From Gammaproteobacteria bacterium (GTDB lineage: Bacteria; Pseudomonadota; Gammaproteobacteria; GRL18): a stretch of DNA of 52,439 nt. A program made the position numbers and the translations under genes. Positions 14,024 to 21,916 of this stretch are shown here, in pieces (position 1 is the stretch's first letter; every line of letters starts with the position of its first letter). The notes under the pieces were generated by a model. It searched no databases. It was not told where the DNA came from and worked only from the letters and a program-made list of their open reading frames with translations. The stretch is from the NCBI GenBank assembly GCA_016744375.1, contig JADGEM010000029.1, forward strand, positions 1 through 52,439. Direction: 5' to 3'.

Positions 14024-16174
14024 TCACGCTTTCGGTACCATGCACGCATGAAAGAAATCATAATAATCTATTGCTTCAAGAATACCAGGAGCATGCTCCA
14101 ATCCCGCAAAATAAATCCTTTCCTGATCGACCAGTTGAGAAAGCTCTTCATCATGCCTATTACCAACAACAACCGCTAAAGTATTACCTCGCATCATGTC
14201 TTCGTCAGATCCAGAACCACCTGCAACAAGAATTTGTTCTAGTGGGATATCCAGACGTTGTGATGCATAGCGCAATGCCTGCCCCTTGGAAGCGCGTGCA
14301 GGAACAATGTCAAGAAACTGGCCAAAGGACAGCATGACATTAGCGGTGATTTCTTGTTGTCGAAGTTGACTAACAATCTCTTCAATTGTTGGCGCTATTT
14401 CTGGGTCATAATAATAAGAAACCTTAAACGGCGTTTGTTCTATTTTCGGTTGAAGCTTCAGCCCAGGTACTTTGCCCAGTATACGCCGTACGCGCTGACC
14501 ACTCCAGTCATGATCGACATGATCAGCCCAATAACCATCTTCTGTCAGACTCTGACCATAATGTATGCGCGTACCAAGACTACTGATCAGAATATCCGGT
14601 GTTGGTATGCGGTGTTTTTTCATTAATGCTAATGCTGAATCCATACGACGGCCAGTCGCTATTCCGAAAGTAACGCATTTGCGATTCTTTTTAATGACAT
14701 CAGAGAAACGTTTTAAACCTTCTGGGTTCCCTACAAGATTTTGATCAAGATCGCTAAAAATGGCACGATCACGATAACGCGCTGCTCGAGCAGGGCGTTT
14801 GCTTGGTATAGGCTGGTATTTACCCTGCAACTCGCCAACCTTTTCTATATAAGTCTTTACATGCGCCTGCCATGAATAATATTTTCTAACGCCTTTAATG
14901 CCATTCTTAGCAGCTTGTGACCAGACATTCTTTTTTTGCAATAATTTTAACAGGGCTTCAGTTATCCCTGGCTTGTCTAATGGATCAATCAGCAAGCCAT
15001 TTTTGCAGTTTTCAATGATATCGACTGGGCCCCCATTTTCTGTTGCAACAAGTGGCAATCCACTGGCTGCAGCTTCCAGAAGTGTCAGGCCAAAAGGCTC
15101 CGTTAAAGCTGGGTTAATAAAAACGCCTCGAGAGGATGCAACCAGCCGGTATATTGCAGGTACCTGATCGGCACTATGGGACTTAGGTACAGCAACTTTT
15201 CCATATAAGTCGTAACTGTCAATTAGCAGCAGGATATTTGTTAAAACAGACTGAGCACCACTTTCCATATCCCGAATATCATCTCGACTACCGGCAACAA
15301 TCAGTAAGTTAGCAACTTCTTGTAAACTTTTCGACTCGCCAAAAGTCTCGAGTAGGGTAAGAATGTTTTTACGTTCATCAGGTCGAGACAGGGCTAGTAT
15401 CAATGGCTTATCAGGCTCATTTAAAAATCGTGGCAACTGAGTTGAAAATGATGTCTCCTCATTTTCTTGTGAAGGATAGAACAATGTTAAATCAGTTCCT
15501 GGAGGTACAACTAACATGCGCTCAGGGTCATAGTAATTATAGAGCCCATACTGTGCTTCAATTTCATTATGAGTACTGGTAATTACCAGATCAGCATTAG
15601 CCAGTATTTCCTCTTCCGCATCAATACGCCTTACCATGTTGTAAGTGTGCTCAATTTCATCACGCGACACTCCCATGGCCAATAAGCGTTTGCGTTTATC
15701 TCGCCCGAGTGAATGACCAGTATGAATCAAAGGAACGCCAAGTAAGTTAGCAAGTCGTACACCTACATAACCGGCATCAGCATAATGACTATGCACCAGA
15801 TCAGGCATACGTGGCTGCACGTTGAGCCAGCTGGTCAAGTTATCCATAAAGCTATCAAGGTGATCCCACAGTTGTTCTTTGGGAATGTATTCTTCAGTGC
15901 CCGCATCAATGCGAACAATCCTGGCCTTATCGGAAAGTACTTCAGTCGGGTTAGCGTAATCATCACTGACATTCACATCAGCAACACGACGGGTAATTAA
16001 GTCAACCTGCTCAACATCATCGTGTTCAGCAAGCGCCTTGGCAAGATCAACCACGTATTTTGTCTGGCCGCCTGTATCAGCATCACGCCCAAGTTCAAGA
16101 TCATGGCTGCGAATGAGCCCATGAATACTGATAAGTACTAAGTATTTTGCTTTGTTATTTTTCCCCATAAACAT
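14024..16174 (-). CDS. sps: Sucrose-phosphate synthase with fused HAD domain (716 aa)
   Basis: Residues 1-450 are a GT4 glycosyltransferase of the sucrose-phosphate synthase type: SIHGLIRSHDLELGRDADTG, HTGHSLGRDKR and the EX7E pair E359/E367 (TEPFGLTLLEAAASG). It joins UDP-glucose and fructose-6-phosphate. Residues about 465-716 are an SPP-like HAD domain with SDLDQNLVG (D475, D477) and K630. Where phosphatases have GDSGND it reads AGGSGSDEDM, so one Asp is lost and activity is doubtful. Start could be ATG 16174 or ATG 16168; the second has better spacing to GTGGA. Sucrose probably serves as compatible solute here. Confidence 0.92.
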   Translation of the reverse strand: MFMGKNNKAKYLVLISIHGLIRSHDLELGRDADTGGQTKYVVDLAKALAEHDDVEQVDLITRRVADVNVSDDYANPTEVLSDKARIVRIDAGTEEYIPKEQLWDHLDSFMDNLTSWLNVQPRMPDLVHSHYADAGYVGVRLANLLGVPLIHTGHSLGRDKRKRLLAMGVSRDEIEHTYNMVRRIDAEEEILANADLVITSTHNEIEAQYGLYNYYDPERMLVVPPGTDLTLFYPSQENEETSFSTQLPRFLNEPDKPLILALSRPDERKNILTLLETFGESKSLQEVANLLIVAGSRDDIRDMESGAQSVLTNILLLIDSYDLYGKVAVPKSHSADQVPAIYRLVASSRGVFINPALTEPFGLTLLEAAASGLPLVATENGGPVDIIENCKNGLLIDPLDKPGITEALLKLLQKKNVWSQAAKNGIKGVRKYYSWQAHVKTYIEKVGELQGKYQPIPSKRPARAARYRDRAIFSDLDQNLVGNPEGLKRFSDVIKKNRKCVTFGIATGRRMDSALALMKKHRIPTPDILISSLGTRIHYGQSLTEDGYWADHVDHDWSGQRVRRILGKVPGLKLQPKIEQTPFKVSYYYDPEIAPTIEEIVSQLRQQEITANVMLSFGQFLDIVPARASKGQALRYASQRLDIPLEQILVAGGSGSDEDMMRGNTLAVVVGNRHDEELSQLVDQERIYFAGLEHAPGILEAIDYYDFFHACMVPKA

Positions 16175-16476
16175 CCACTATTTAATTACAACCAGGCACT
16201 AATACTACATTAGTGTTGCTTGTTTCAGATGATCTATTACCAAAAGCTTTTTAGTAACTATATCATATTTAGCCTGATATTTAGTTTTCACTTGGCTGGG
16301 AATGACGACTTCTGGTAAATTGAGCCATATTTGACAAACAAGAGAAATAAATCAAGTACTTCATAATGATTTTTTCAAATAGGTTATAAGTCTCACAGCA
16401 AGATGCAATCATTTTTGTTTGTAAATCCCTTGGATATATTTGAGAATTCCTCTATGGTATTGATTTATAACAATGT
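16175..16476. other. Upstream region of the sucrose operon
   Basis: No gene. It holds the sps promoter region, including a perfect inverted repeat CACTAAT-5-ATTAGTG (16197-16215) whose near edge lies 23 bp upstream of the sps start, a candidate operator. The rest is AT-rich sequence downstream of the LysR gene with no clear terminator. Confidence 0.5.
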
Positions 16477-17361
16477 TCATTGATTAAAAAATGAAATAAG
16501 ATGGCTTATATGTGGTTTATTTCTATCTACTTTTCTAGTCGCTATCCATAGATCATTTTTTATAGTTTTCTTAGGTTTCCATAATATATTTAGTTTTCCC
16601 TCACTTAATGAGTGTTCACAAATATAACGCGGTAGAACACTGATTCCCCACCCTGTTTCAATTGCTTTACGAATTGCTAACAGACTCGGCACTACCATTA
16701 CAGGTTTAATACTGGGTCGTTGGTTAAAAGCAATGTGCCAGAACCTCCGAATAATGGGTAGCTCTGCCGAATAACTGATCCAGTTTTGTTTCAATATAAA
16801 CTGTTCGATTTTATTGAGTAAATTTCTCTGGCTTATAAGGTTCTTCGGAAGTTTGATATCAGGAGGTGCAACCAGGCAAAACTCCTCTTCATCAATTTTT
16901 AAATAATCCAAATTATTTCCCCGAATTTGTTGTGTAGAAATAACCGCATCAAGTTTTCCAAGGGATAACTTTTCTATCATTTTTTCTGCATCACTTGTTT
17001 CAACATACAACTTAAGTTGTGAATTTTTCAGTTTTTCTATACCCATATTATGAAAATAATCTAAAGGCACACCAAAGCGAATACTTGGAATCTTCTTTAC
17101 AGATGTATCTCGTAAGGTAGTTGATACTTTTTCAAGACTATCCATTGAGGGAGCCATGCGACTATACAACTCATTGCCATATTCAGTCGGGATCATTTTT
17201 CTCGGTGTACGTTTAAACAATAACTGTTTAACGGTTGTTTCAAGCGCAACTAAGTGTTGACTTATTGCTGGCTGAGTAAGGTTACGTGCTTCTGCTGCAC
17301 CTGTGACTGTCCCACTTCGATAAACAGCAATAAAGCTTCTATACCATTCAAAATTTACCAT
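16477..17361 (-). CDS. LysR-family transcriptional regulator (294 aa)
   Basis: N-terminal winged helix-turn-helix of the LysR type (FEWYRSFIAVYRSGTVTGAA, then NLTQPAISQHLVALE and LFKRTPRKMIPTEYG), followed by a periplasmic-binding-protein-like effector domain to the C-terminus. I start at ATG 17361, which aligns with the usual LysR N-terminus, rather than TTG 17385; neither has a strong ribosome binding site. It is divergent from the DJ-1/PfpI gene across about 120 bp that contain a LysR-like palindrome, so it likely controls that gene and itself. Confidence 0.85.
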   Translation of the reverse strand: MVNFEWYRSFIAVYRSGTVTGAAEARNLTQPAISQHLVALETTVKQLLFKRTPRKMIPTEYGNELYSRMAPSMDSLEKVSTTLRDTSVKKIPSIRFGVPLDYFHNMGIEKLKNSQLKLYVETSDAEKMIEKLSLGKLDAVISTQQIRGNNLDYLKIDEEEFCLVAPPDIKLPKNLISQRNLLNKIEQFILKQNWISYSAELPIIRRFWHIAFNQRPSIKPVMVVPSLLAIRKAIETGWGISVLPRYICEHSLSEGKLNILWKPKKTIKNDLWIATRKVDRNKPHISHLISFFNQ

Positions 17362-17383
17362 AAATATATTTATACCTACTGAC

Positions 17384-17413
17384 AATTAATATAATTATTA
17401 TTGTATATTAATT
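17384..17413. promoter_or_regulatory. Candidate LysR operator in the divergent region
   Basis: AATTAATATA (17384-17393) and TATATTAATT (17404-17413) are a perfect 10-bp inverted repeat with a 10-bp spacer. It contains the T-N11-A layout typical of LysR sites. It is between the two divergent genes. Confidence 0.5.
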
Positions 17414-17483
17414 ACTTGTATGCTGTCACAAAATAATACGTTAATACTTTTTTTATAAACCAAAAACAACTAAGGAAAATGTG

Positions 17484-18167
17484 ATGACGACAATACATAG
17501 TATTTTGATTATTGTGACCAGCTTTGGTGAAATTACTCCAGGTGAACAGACAGGAGTCTGGCTGGAAGAATTTGCCGTGCCTTATGTCGAATTTATTAAC
17601 AGGGGCTACAAGGTCACTGTTGCCAGCATAAAAGGAGGTAAAGCGCCTATTGATCCTCGAAGTAAGCCTACAGATGGACAGGAAGAACTTTGGGGTGATG
17701 CCATTAAAGCATTAGAAAACACCTCACTTCTCTCTTCTATAAACTCATCTGATTTTAGTGCAGTACTTTTGCCTGGAGGTCATGGAACAATGTATGATTT
17801 TCCAGAAAGTAAGAGTTTAGGTGAATTGCTAAGCAAATTTGTCCAGCAAGAAAAAATAATTGCCTCAATGTGTCATGGCCCAGCTAGTCTTGTTAATGTA
17901 AAACTGTCAGATGGTTCACATTTAGTCTCAGGTAAAGTGCTCACCAGCTTTACCAATGAAGAAGAGTCTGCAGCAGGATTCACTGAAAAAATGCCGTTTT
18001 TACTTGAAAGCCGTTTGCGTGAGCTTGGCGCGAAATTTGTTGTTCAGCCCAATTGGTCTGATCATGTGGAAATCGATGGTAAGCTTATTACAGGACAAAA
18101 CCCACAATCGAGCAAAAGTGTTGCTTTGTCAATTATTGACTTACTTTCAGATAACTCAGGAGAGTAA
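17484..18167 (+). CDS. DJ-1/PfpI-family protein, Hsp31/glyoxalase III-like (227 aa)
   Basis: Class I glutamine-amidotransferase-like fold with the nucleophile-elbow cysteine in SMCHGPASL, the glutamate region GEITPGEQTGVWLEEFAVPY near the N-terminus, and LLPGGHGTMYDF. These match the Hsp31-type branch, whose members detoxify methylglyoxal or act as redox chaperones. ATG 17484 has AAGGA upstream; a GTG directly before is also possible. The next gene starts 1 base after its stop, so they form an operon divergent from a LysR gene. Confidence 0.85.
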   Translation: MTTIHSILIIVTSFGEITPGEQTGVWLEEFAVPYVEFINRGYKVTVASIKGGKAPIDPRSKPTDGQEELWGDAIKALENTSLLSSINSSDFSAVLLPGGHGTMYDFPESKSLGELLSKFVQQEKIIASMCHGPASLVNVKLSDGSHLVSGKVLTSFTNEEESAAGFTEKMPFLLESRLRELGAKFVVQPNWSDHVEIDGKLITGQNPQSSKSVALSIIDLLSDNSGE

Positions 18168-18168
18168 A

Positions 18169-18927
18169 ATGAAAGCTATTTTTGCTCTGATGATTATTAT
18201 TTTAGCAAGTCAGAATATTATGGCTCATGAAGATATTATTCAGGGAGTTATGAAACATAGCTATTATTTGAAAGAATTGCAGGTAAAATCATTTGGAGAT
18301 TTACGCTTGATTCGAGAAAATAAGCTAACTCAAAGTTTTCCATTCTCTAAAATCAAATCTGATGATTTATATGGGATAGGAATGCCAAAGGGGCTTGATA
18401 AAGAATTATTAATTACATCTGGTGATTTGTATGAAAGCTTTTTTGATAATCATACCTATTCAGCTGGTATTGTCAAAGAAGATCGTGATATTGCTTTTTT
18501 GGCTTATGTTAATGTAAAAAAATGGACCACAATGAAACTGCCTGAAGATATTATGACCTTTGCTCAACTTGAAAGTGCATTACCTGAATTAGCTAAGAGT
18601 GCTGGCATTGATTCAACAGTACCATTTCCATTTATTTTACATGCAAAAATAGACGGTTTGAAATGGTTTATTGTCGATGGGATGGGAAACGGTAAACCAG
18701 ATCATCTGTCCAGTTTTCTAAGGTCTCGGTATATTGGTGGACTGAATGATATAGAAATTGAAAGCGTGGGTTTCTATTCTGACAAACATAAGGGAATTAT
18801 GTCTGCGCCAAATAGTGGTATGCATATCCATTTTCGTACAATTTCAGAACCATTATTTGTTGGTCATATCGACAATAAAATGTTTCTGGCTAAGGGAGCG
18901 ACACTTCAGTTTCCTTCGCTGGATTAA
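18169..18927 (+). CDS. Secreted acetolactate-decarboxylase-like protein (252 aa)
   Basis: A signal peptide (residues 1-19, ending NIMA-HED) precedes a domain resembling alpha-acetolactate decarboxylase: VPFPFILHAKIDGLKWFIVDG, then SGMHIHFRTISEPLFVGHI, where the HIH and later GH supply the zinc histidines. ATG 18169 is set by AGGAG 5 nt upstream. The frame is open upstream but overlaps the DJ-1 gene, so I reject that extension. True activity is uncertain: bacterial acetolactate decarboxylases with signal peptides are known, but the pairing with a DJ-1 protein under LysR control suggests carbonyl stress chemistry. Confidence 0.65.
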   Translation: MKAIFALMIIILASQNIMAHEDIIQGVMKHSYYLKELQVKSFGDLRLIRENKLTQSFPFSKIKSDDLYGIGMPKGLDKELLITSGDLYESFFDNHTYSAGIVKEDRDIAFLAYVNVKKWTTMKLPEDIMTFAQLESALPELAKSAGIDSTVPFPFILHAKIDGLKWFIVDGMGNGKPDHLSSFLRSRYIGGLNDIEIESVGFYSDKHKGIMSAPNSGMHIHFRTISEPLFVGHIDNKMFLAKGATLQFPSLD

Positions 18928-19163
18928 TATAATGTCTGTACAAAACATGTTTGAATTTTGTCTTGTACAGAGCATTAACTCTTGTATGGTCAAAGATTCC
19001 CAGTCTACTTGGAATTTATAACTTTTTGGAACCAACTGGATTATATCAATAACTAATCTTACAGAGACCTAAGTTAGTTTATCCGATTTTGTGAATGGCT
19101 GCTTTTTATAATTTGCAGACTTCATATCCCCCAAATCAGCAATTTTTCTACTATCCGCCAACT

Positions 19164-19445
19164 TTAATCTGGTTTAACAAAAGATTTTACTTTATCAGAA
19201 GCATCCTGTGCCGCTGATTTCACTTTATCAGAAGTATCACTTGCCGCTGATTTTACTTTATCAGAAGCATCACTTGCCGCTGATTTTACTTTATCAGAAG
19301 CATTACTTGCTGCTGATTTTACTTTATCAGAAGCATCTTGTGCCACATCTTTTATTGTTTTCTGGCTCGTTTTATCTTTATAAATATAAGTCGCCACAGA
19401 ACCTACTGCTGAACCAATGAGGAAAGGTACTAAATGTAATCCCAT
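19164..19445 (-). CDS. Membrane-anchored repeat protein, YtxH/LEA-like (93 aa)
   Basis: A short hydrophobic N-terminus (LVPFLIGSAVGSVATYIY, about residues 5-22) is followed by five copies of an 11-residue unit of type SDKVKSAASDA, strongly helical and amphipathic. The architecture is that of YtxH-like or late-embryogenesis-type stress proteins that lie along membranes. ATG 19445 follows AGGTGA with 6-nt spacing; a GTG three codons earlier is less likely. Single gene, convergent with the upstream operon. Function unknown; desiccation or envelope stress is a guess by composition. Confidence 0.7.
   Translation of the reverse strand: MGLHLVPFLIGSAVGSVATYIYKDKTSQKTIKDVAQDASDKVKSAASNASDKVKSAASDASDKVKSAASDTSDKVKSAAQDASDKVKSFVKPD
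19189..19353 (-). repeat. Five tandem 33-bp repeats
   Basis: The block ACTTTATCAG recurs at 19189, 19222, 19255, 19288 and 19321, exactly every 33 bp. Each repeat encodes 11 residues of the 93-aa protein. There are no spacers between repeats, so it is not a CRISPR array. Confidence 0.9.
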
Positions 19446-20264
19446 AACAATCACCTTTAATAATAAGATTAAGTTAAATAGAATTTATAACAGAATCTGT
19501 TACTTTAGTTCTATAAACAGATAAAATCAAGTCATTAAATTCAATGGCATTTTTCAATCTATAAATTAGGGATGGTGGTGTTATTGCTGTTTTGACTAGA
19601 ATGCCTACTCTATGCTGATCCTGGTGATTGGCGGCAGAGGTTTCAGAAAAAGTGATTCGGAAATCCGAAATAACTTGTTTTAACTGAATTTGTCCTGAGT
19701 CTTAGAGGCTTGCTGGATTAAACTACTTTTGTAATTACTTGTTTTTTAGGGATGCTTTTCATATCGTGCAATGTTTTGCCTATGCCAATTTGGATTCTTT
19801 GCAGAGAAAGGCTTATCCCATTTACTTGAAGGTTGTGATTTTCCAATTTTATTTTTGTTAACTCATCGATATTCTGTAAAGCATTGTTCAGCTTGACAGC
19901 CAAAACTTCGATATCTTCCAGGTTATTTCTTTGCTTGTTAATGGCTGTTTTCCTGTTTGAATTAGTCGAGACGAGAATTACAAATAATTTATTAAAACGA
20001 TATGAGTTGTATATATTTAACCGGATTTTATTTTAGTGTTATATATATTTCTTGGAATCGATACCCATACAGCCCTTGCTTTATAAGTAATTTAAAAGAT
20101 TATAACATAATATTTATATTTGTAAATTATTTGAAACTTAGAAAAACACAATCTCCACATCCGGGCTGGATGCAAAAAGATTTGGTGCAATATCATATAA
20201 GAATTTCTTACAAAGATTTAATGCACCATGGGATTATATCACCCGTAATTTCACCTTATCGCTT

Positions 20265-20281
20265 TGCACCATAGTGGTGCA
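20265..20281 (+). promoter_or_regulatory. NtrC-type binding site
   Basis: TGCACCATAGTGGTGCA is a perfect palindrome around a 3-bp centre and fits the NtrC consensus (GCAC...GTGC). Related half sites (TGGTGCA at 20183-20189, TGCACCA at 20222-20228) lie upstream. It is 65-80 bp ahead of the sigma-54-like promoter, the usual enhancer distance. Confidence 0.7.
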
Positions 20282-20345
20282 CACATTAAATTCAAACAAG
20301 ACCATGCAGAAATGTTTATATTTATTAACATGAAGTTATATTAAT

Positions 20346-20360
20346 TGGCCTATTAAATGC
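20346..20360 (+). promoter_or_regulatory. Sigma-54-like promoter of the nitrate transporter operon
   Basis: TGGCCTATTAAATGC keeps the invariant GG and GC with exactly 10 bp between them, as in TGGCAC-N5-TTGCA promoters. It ends 42 bp before the transporter ATG. Combined with the NtrC site, this predicts induction under nitrogen limitation. Confidence 0.65.
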
Positions 20361-20402
20361 TTTAACCAATTTATTAATAAATTATTCAAAGAGTATACAA
20401 TC

Positions 20403-21881
20403 ATGTCCAACAGTAAACTGAATTTATTTTCCTTTACCGGAAAAACAAAGATACTGCATTTAACCTGGGTTGCTTTTTTTATCAGTTTTTTTGTCTGGTT
20501 TAATCACGCTCCCCTTCTCATCGTCATCAAAGAGAGCCTGGGTTTAAGCTCGCAGCAAATCAAAACACTCTTAATTCTGAATGTTGCTTTGACAATTCCC
20601 GCCCGCATTATCATCGGTATGCTGGTTGATAGGTTCGGTCCCAAAAGAACCTATGCAACACTCTTGTCTCTGGGCAGCATCCCCTGTTTTATGTTTGCCC
20701 TGGCTGACACTTTTGAACAGCTGGCACTGGCTCGTTTTTTACTAGGTTTTGTCGGTGCCGGGTTTGTAATTGGTATCCGTATGATGGGAGAATGGTTCCC
20801 TGCAAAACAGGTAGGCGTTGCTGAAGGTATATATGGTGGCTGGGGTAATTTTGGCTCTGCAGCTGCTGCAATGAGCCTGCCAACGATTGCTCTGGCTTTT
20901 GGCGGTGATGATGGCTGGAGATATGCCGTTGCTCTAACCGGGGTAATTGCCCTGATTTATGCCGCTATTTATTTCTTAAGTGTCACAGACACACCCAAAG
21001 GCTCAACTTACTTTAAGCCTAAGCGTATCGGAGCAATGGAAGTCACTTCTAAAGGTGATTTATATTTTTACATTTTAATGTCAATTCCAATGTATGCTAC
21101 CTTATCATTACTCACCTGGAAGCTTTCTCCTGCAGGTGTCAGTTTACTTGAGGGCAATACCGCTAATATAATTTACGCAGGTATTAGTGCTTTGTTTTTG
21201 TATAATGTTTATAAAATATTTCATATTAATAATGAGCATTTAAAAGAGCCCATTCCCGAAATTCACCGTTATAAGTTTAAGCAGGTTGCTATTCTGGATT
21301 TAGCCTATATGGTGACCTTTGGTTCTGAGCTGGCGGTTGTTTCTATGTTACCACTGTTCTTCTATGATACTTTCAATGAAACTCATGGCGTCACAGCAGT
21401 GATGGCTGGTCTATTAGCTTCTGGTTTTGCCTTTATGAATCTGATTGCACGCCCGGGCGGTGGCCTCATCAGTGATAAGTATGGTCGCAAGAAATCATTG
21501 ACGATATTTTTATTAGGTCTGGTTGCAGGTTATTTTATTATGAGTCAGATTGAGTCCAGCTGGTCATTATTTCTGGCGGTAGCAGTGACTATGCTTTGTT
21601 CGTTTTTTGTACAAGCTGGGGAGGGAGCTGTTTTTGCCATGGTGCCCTTGATTAAACGACGTATGACGGGACAGATTGCCGGCATGGTCGGTGCCTACGG
21701 TAATGTTGGTGCAGTTTTGTTTCTTACAGTACTGTCATTTGTCTCACCACAAATCTTCTTTTTAACCATCGCCGGGGCGGCACTTTTTGTGCTAGTCGCC
21801 ATTCAGTTTATTGAGGAGCCCAGGGGACATATGGCTGAAGTCCTGCCTGATGGCACAGTTGAGATGATTGAAGTTGATTAA
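20403..21881 (+). CDS. nasA: Nitrate/nitrite MFS transporter, NarK/NasA type (492 aa)
   Basis: Twelve-helix major facilitator protein with two copies of the nitrate signature region: around 140-160 ([16 protein letters not shown]) and around 420-435 ([18 protein letters not shown]), plus the conserved arginine in [13 protein letters not shown] and DKYGRKKS loops. It imports nitrate and/or exports nitrite across the inner membrane. The sigma-54/NtrC promoter and the linked PP2C-kinase gene point to assimilation rather than respiration. No reductase genes are in the window. Start ATG 20403; the PP2C-kinase gene follows after 35 bp. Confidence 0.88.
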   Translation: MSNSKLNLFSFTGKTKILHLTWVAFFISFFVWFNHAPLLIVIKESLGLSSQQIKTLLILNVALTIPARIIIGMLVDRFGPKRTYATLLSLGSIPCFMFALADTFEQLALARFLLGFVGAGFVIGIRMMGEWFPAKQVGVAEGIYGGWGNFGSAAAAMSLPTIALAFGGDDGWRYAVALTGVIALIYAAIYFLSVTDTPKGSTYFKPKRIGAMEVTSKGDLYFYILMSIPMYATLSLLTWKLSPAGVSLLEGNTANIIYAGISALFLYNVYKIFHINNEHLKEPIPEIHRYKFKQVAILDLAYMVTFGSELAVVSMLPLFFYDTFNETHGVTAVMAGLLASGFAFMNLIARPGGGLISDKYGRKKSLTIFLLGLVAGYFIMSQIESSWSLFLAVAVTMLCSFFVQAGEGAVFAMVPLIKRRMTGQIAGMVGAYGNVGAVLFLTVLSFVSPQIFFLTIAGAALFVLVAIQFIEEPRGHMAEVLPDGTVEMIEVD

Positions 21882-21916
21882 TTGACAATTAATGTTTAAT
21901 ACACAACACTTTTAAT

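Larger units (their letters stand above)
19455..20402. other. Long intergenic region upstream of the nitrate transporter
   Basis: Mostly non-coding. A minus-strand open frame (about 19715-20020; segment RNNLEDIEVLAVKLNNALQN) lacks an ATG and may be a gene remnant. The right third carries the NtrC-like site and sigma-54-like promoter described separately, which control the downstream operon. Confidence 0.5.

Noticed and set aside
17956-18168. Longer N-terminus for the acetolactate-decarboxylase-like protein
   Set aside because: It overlaps the DJ-1 gene fully in another frame; ATG 18169 has AGGAG and begins a good signal peptide.
19189-19353. Possible CRISPR array
   Set aside because: Repeats are directly adjacent with no spacers and lie in frame inside a gene encoding an 11-residue repeat.
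20002-20274. A 90-codon plus-strand open frame upstream of the nitrate transporter
   Set aside because: No ribosome binding site, composition unlike protein, and it covers the NtrC-like operator region.
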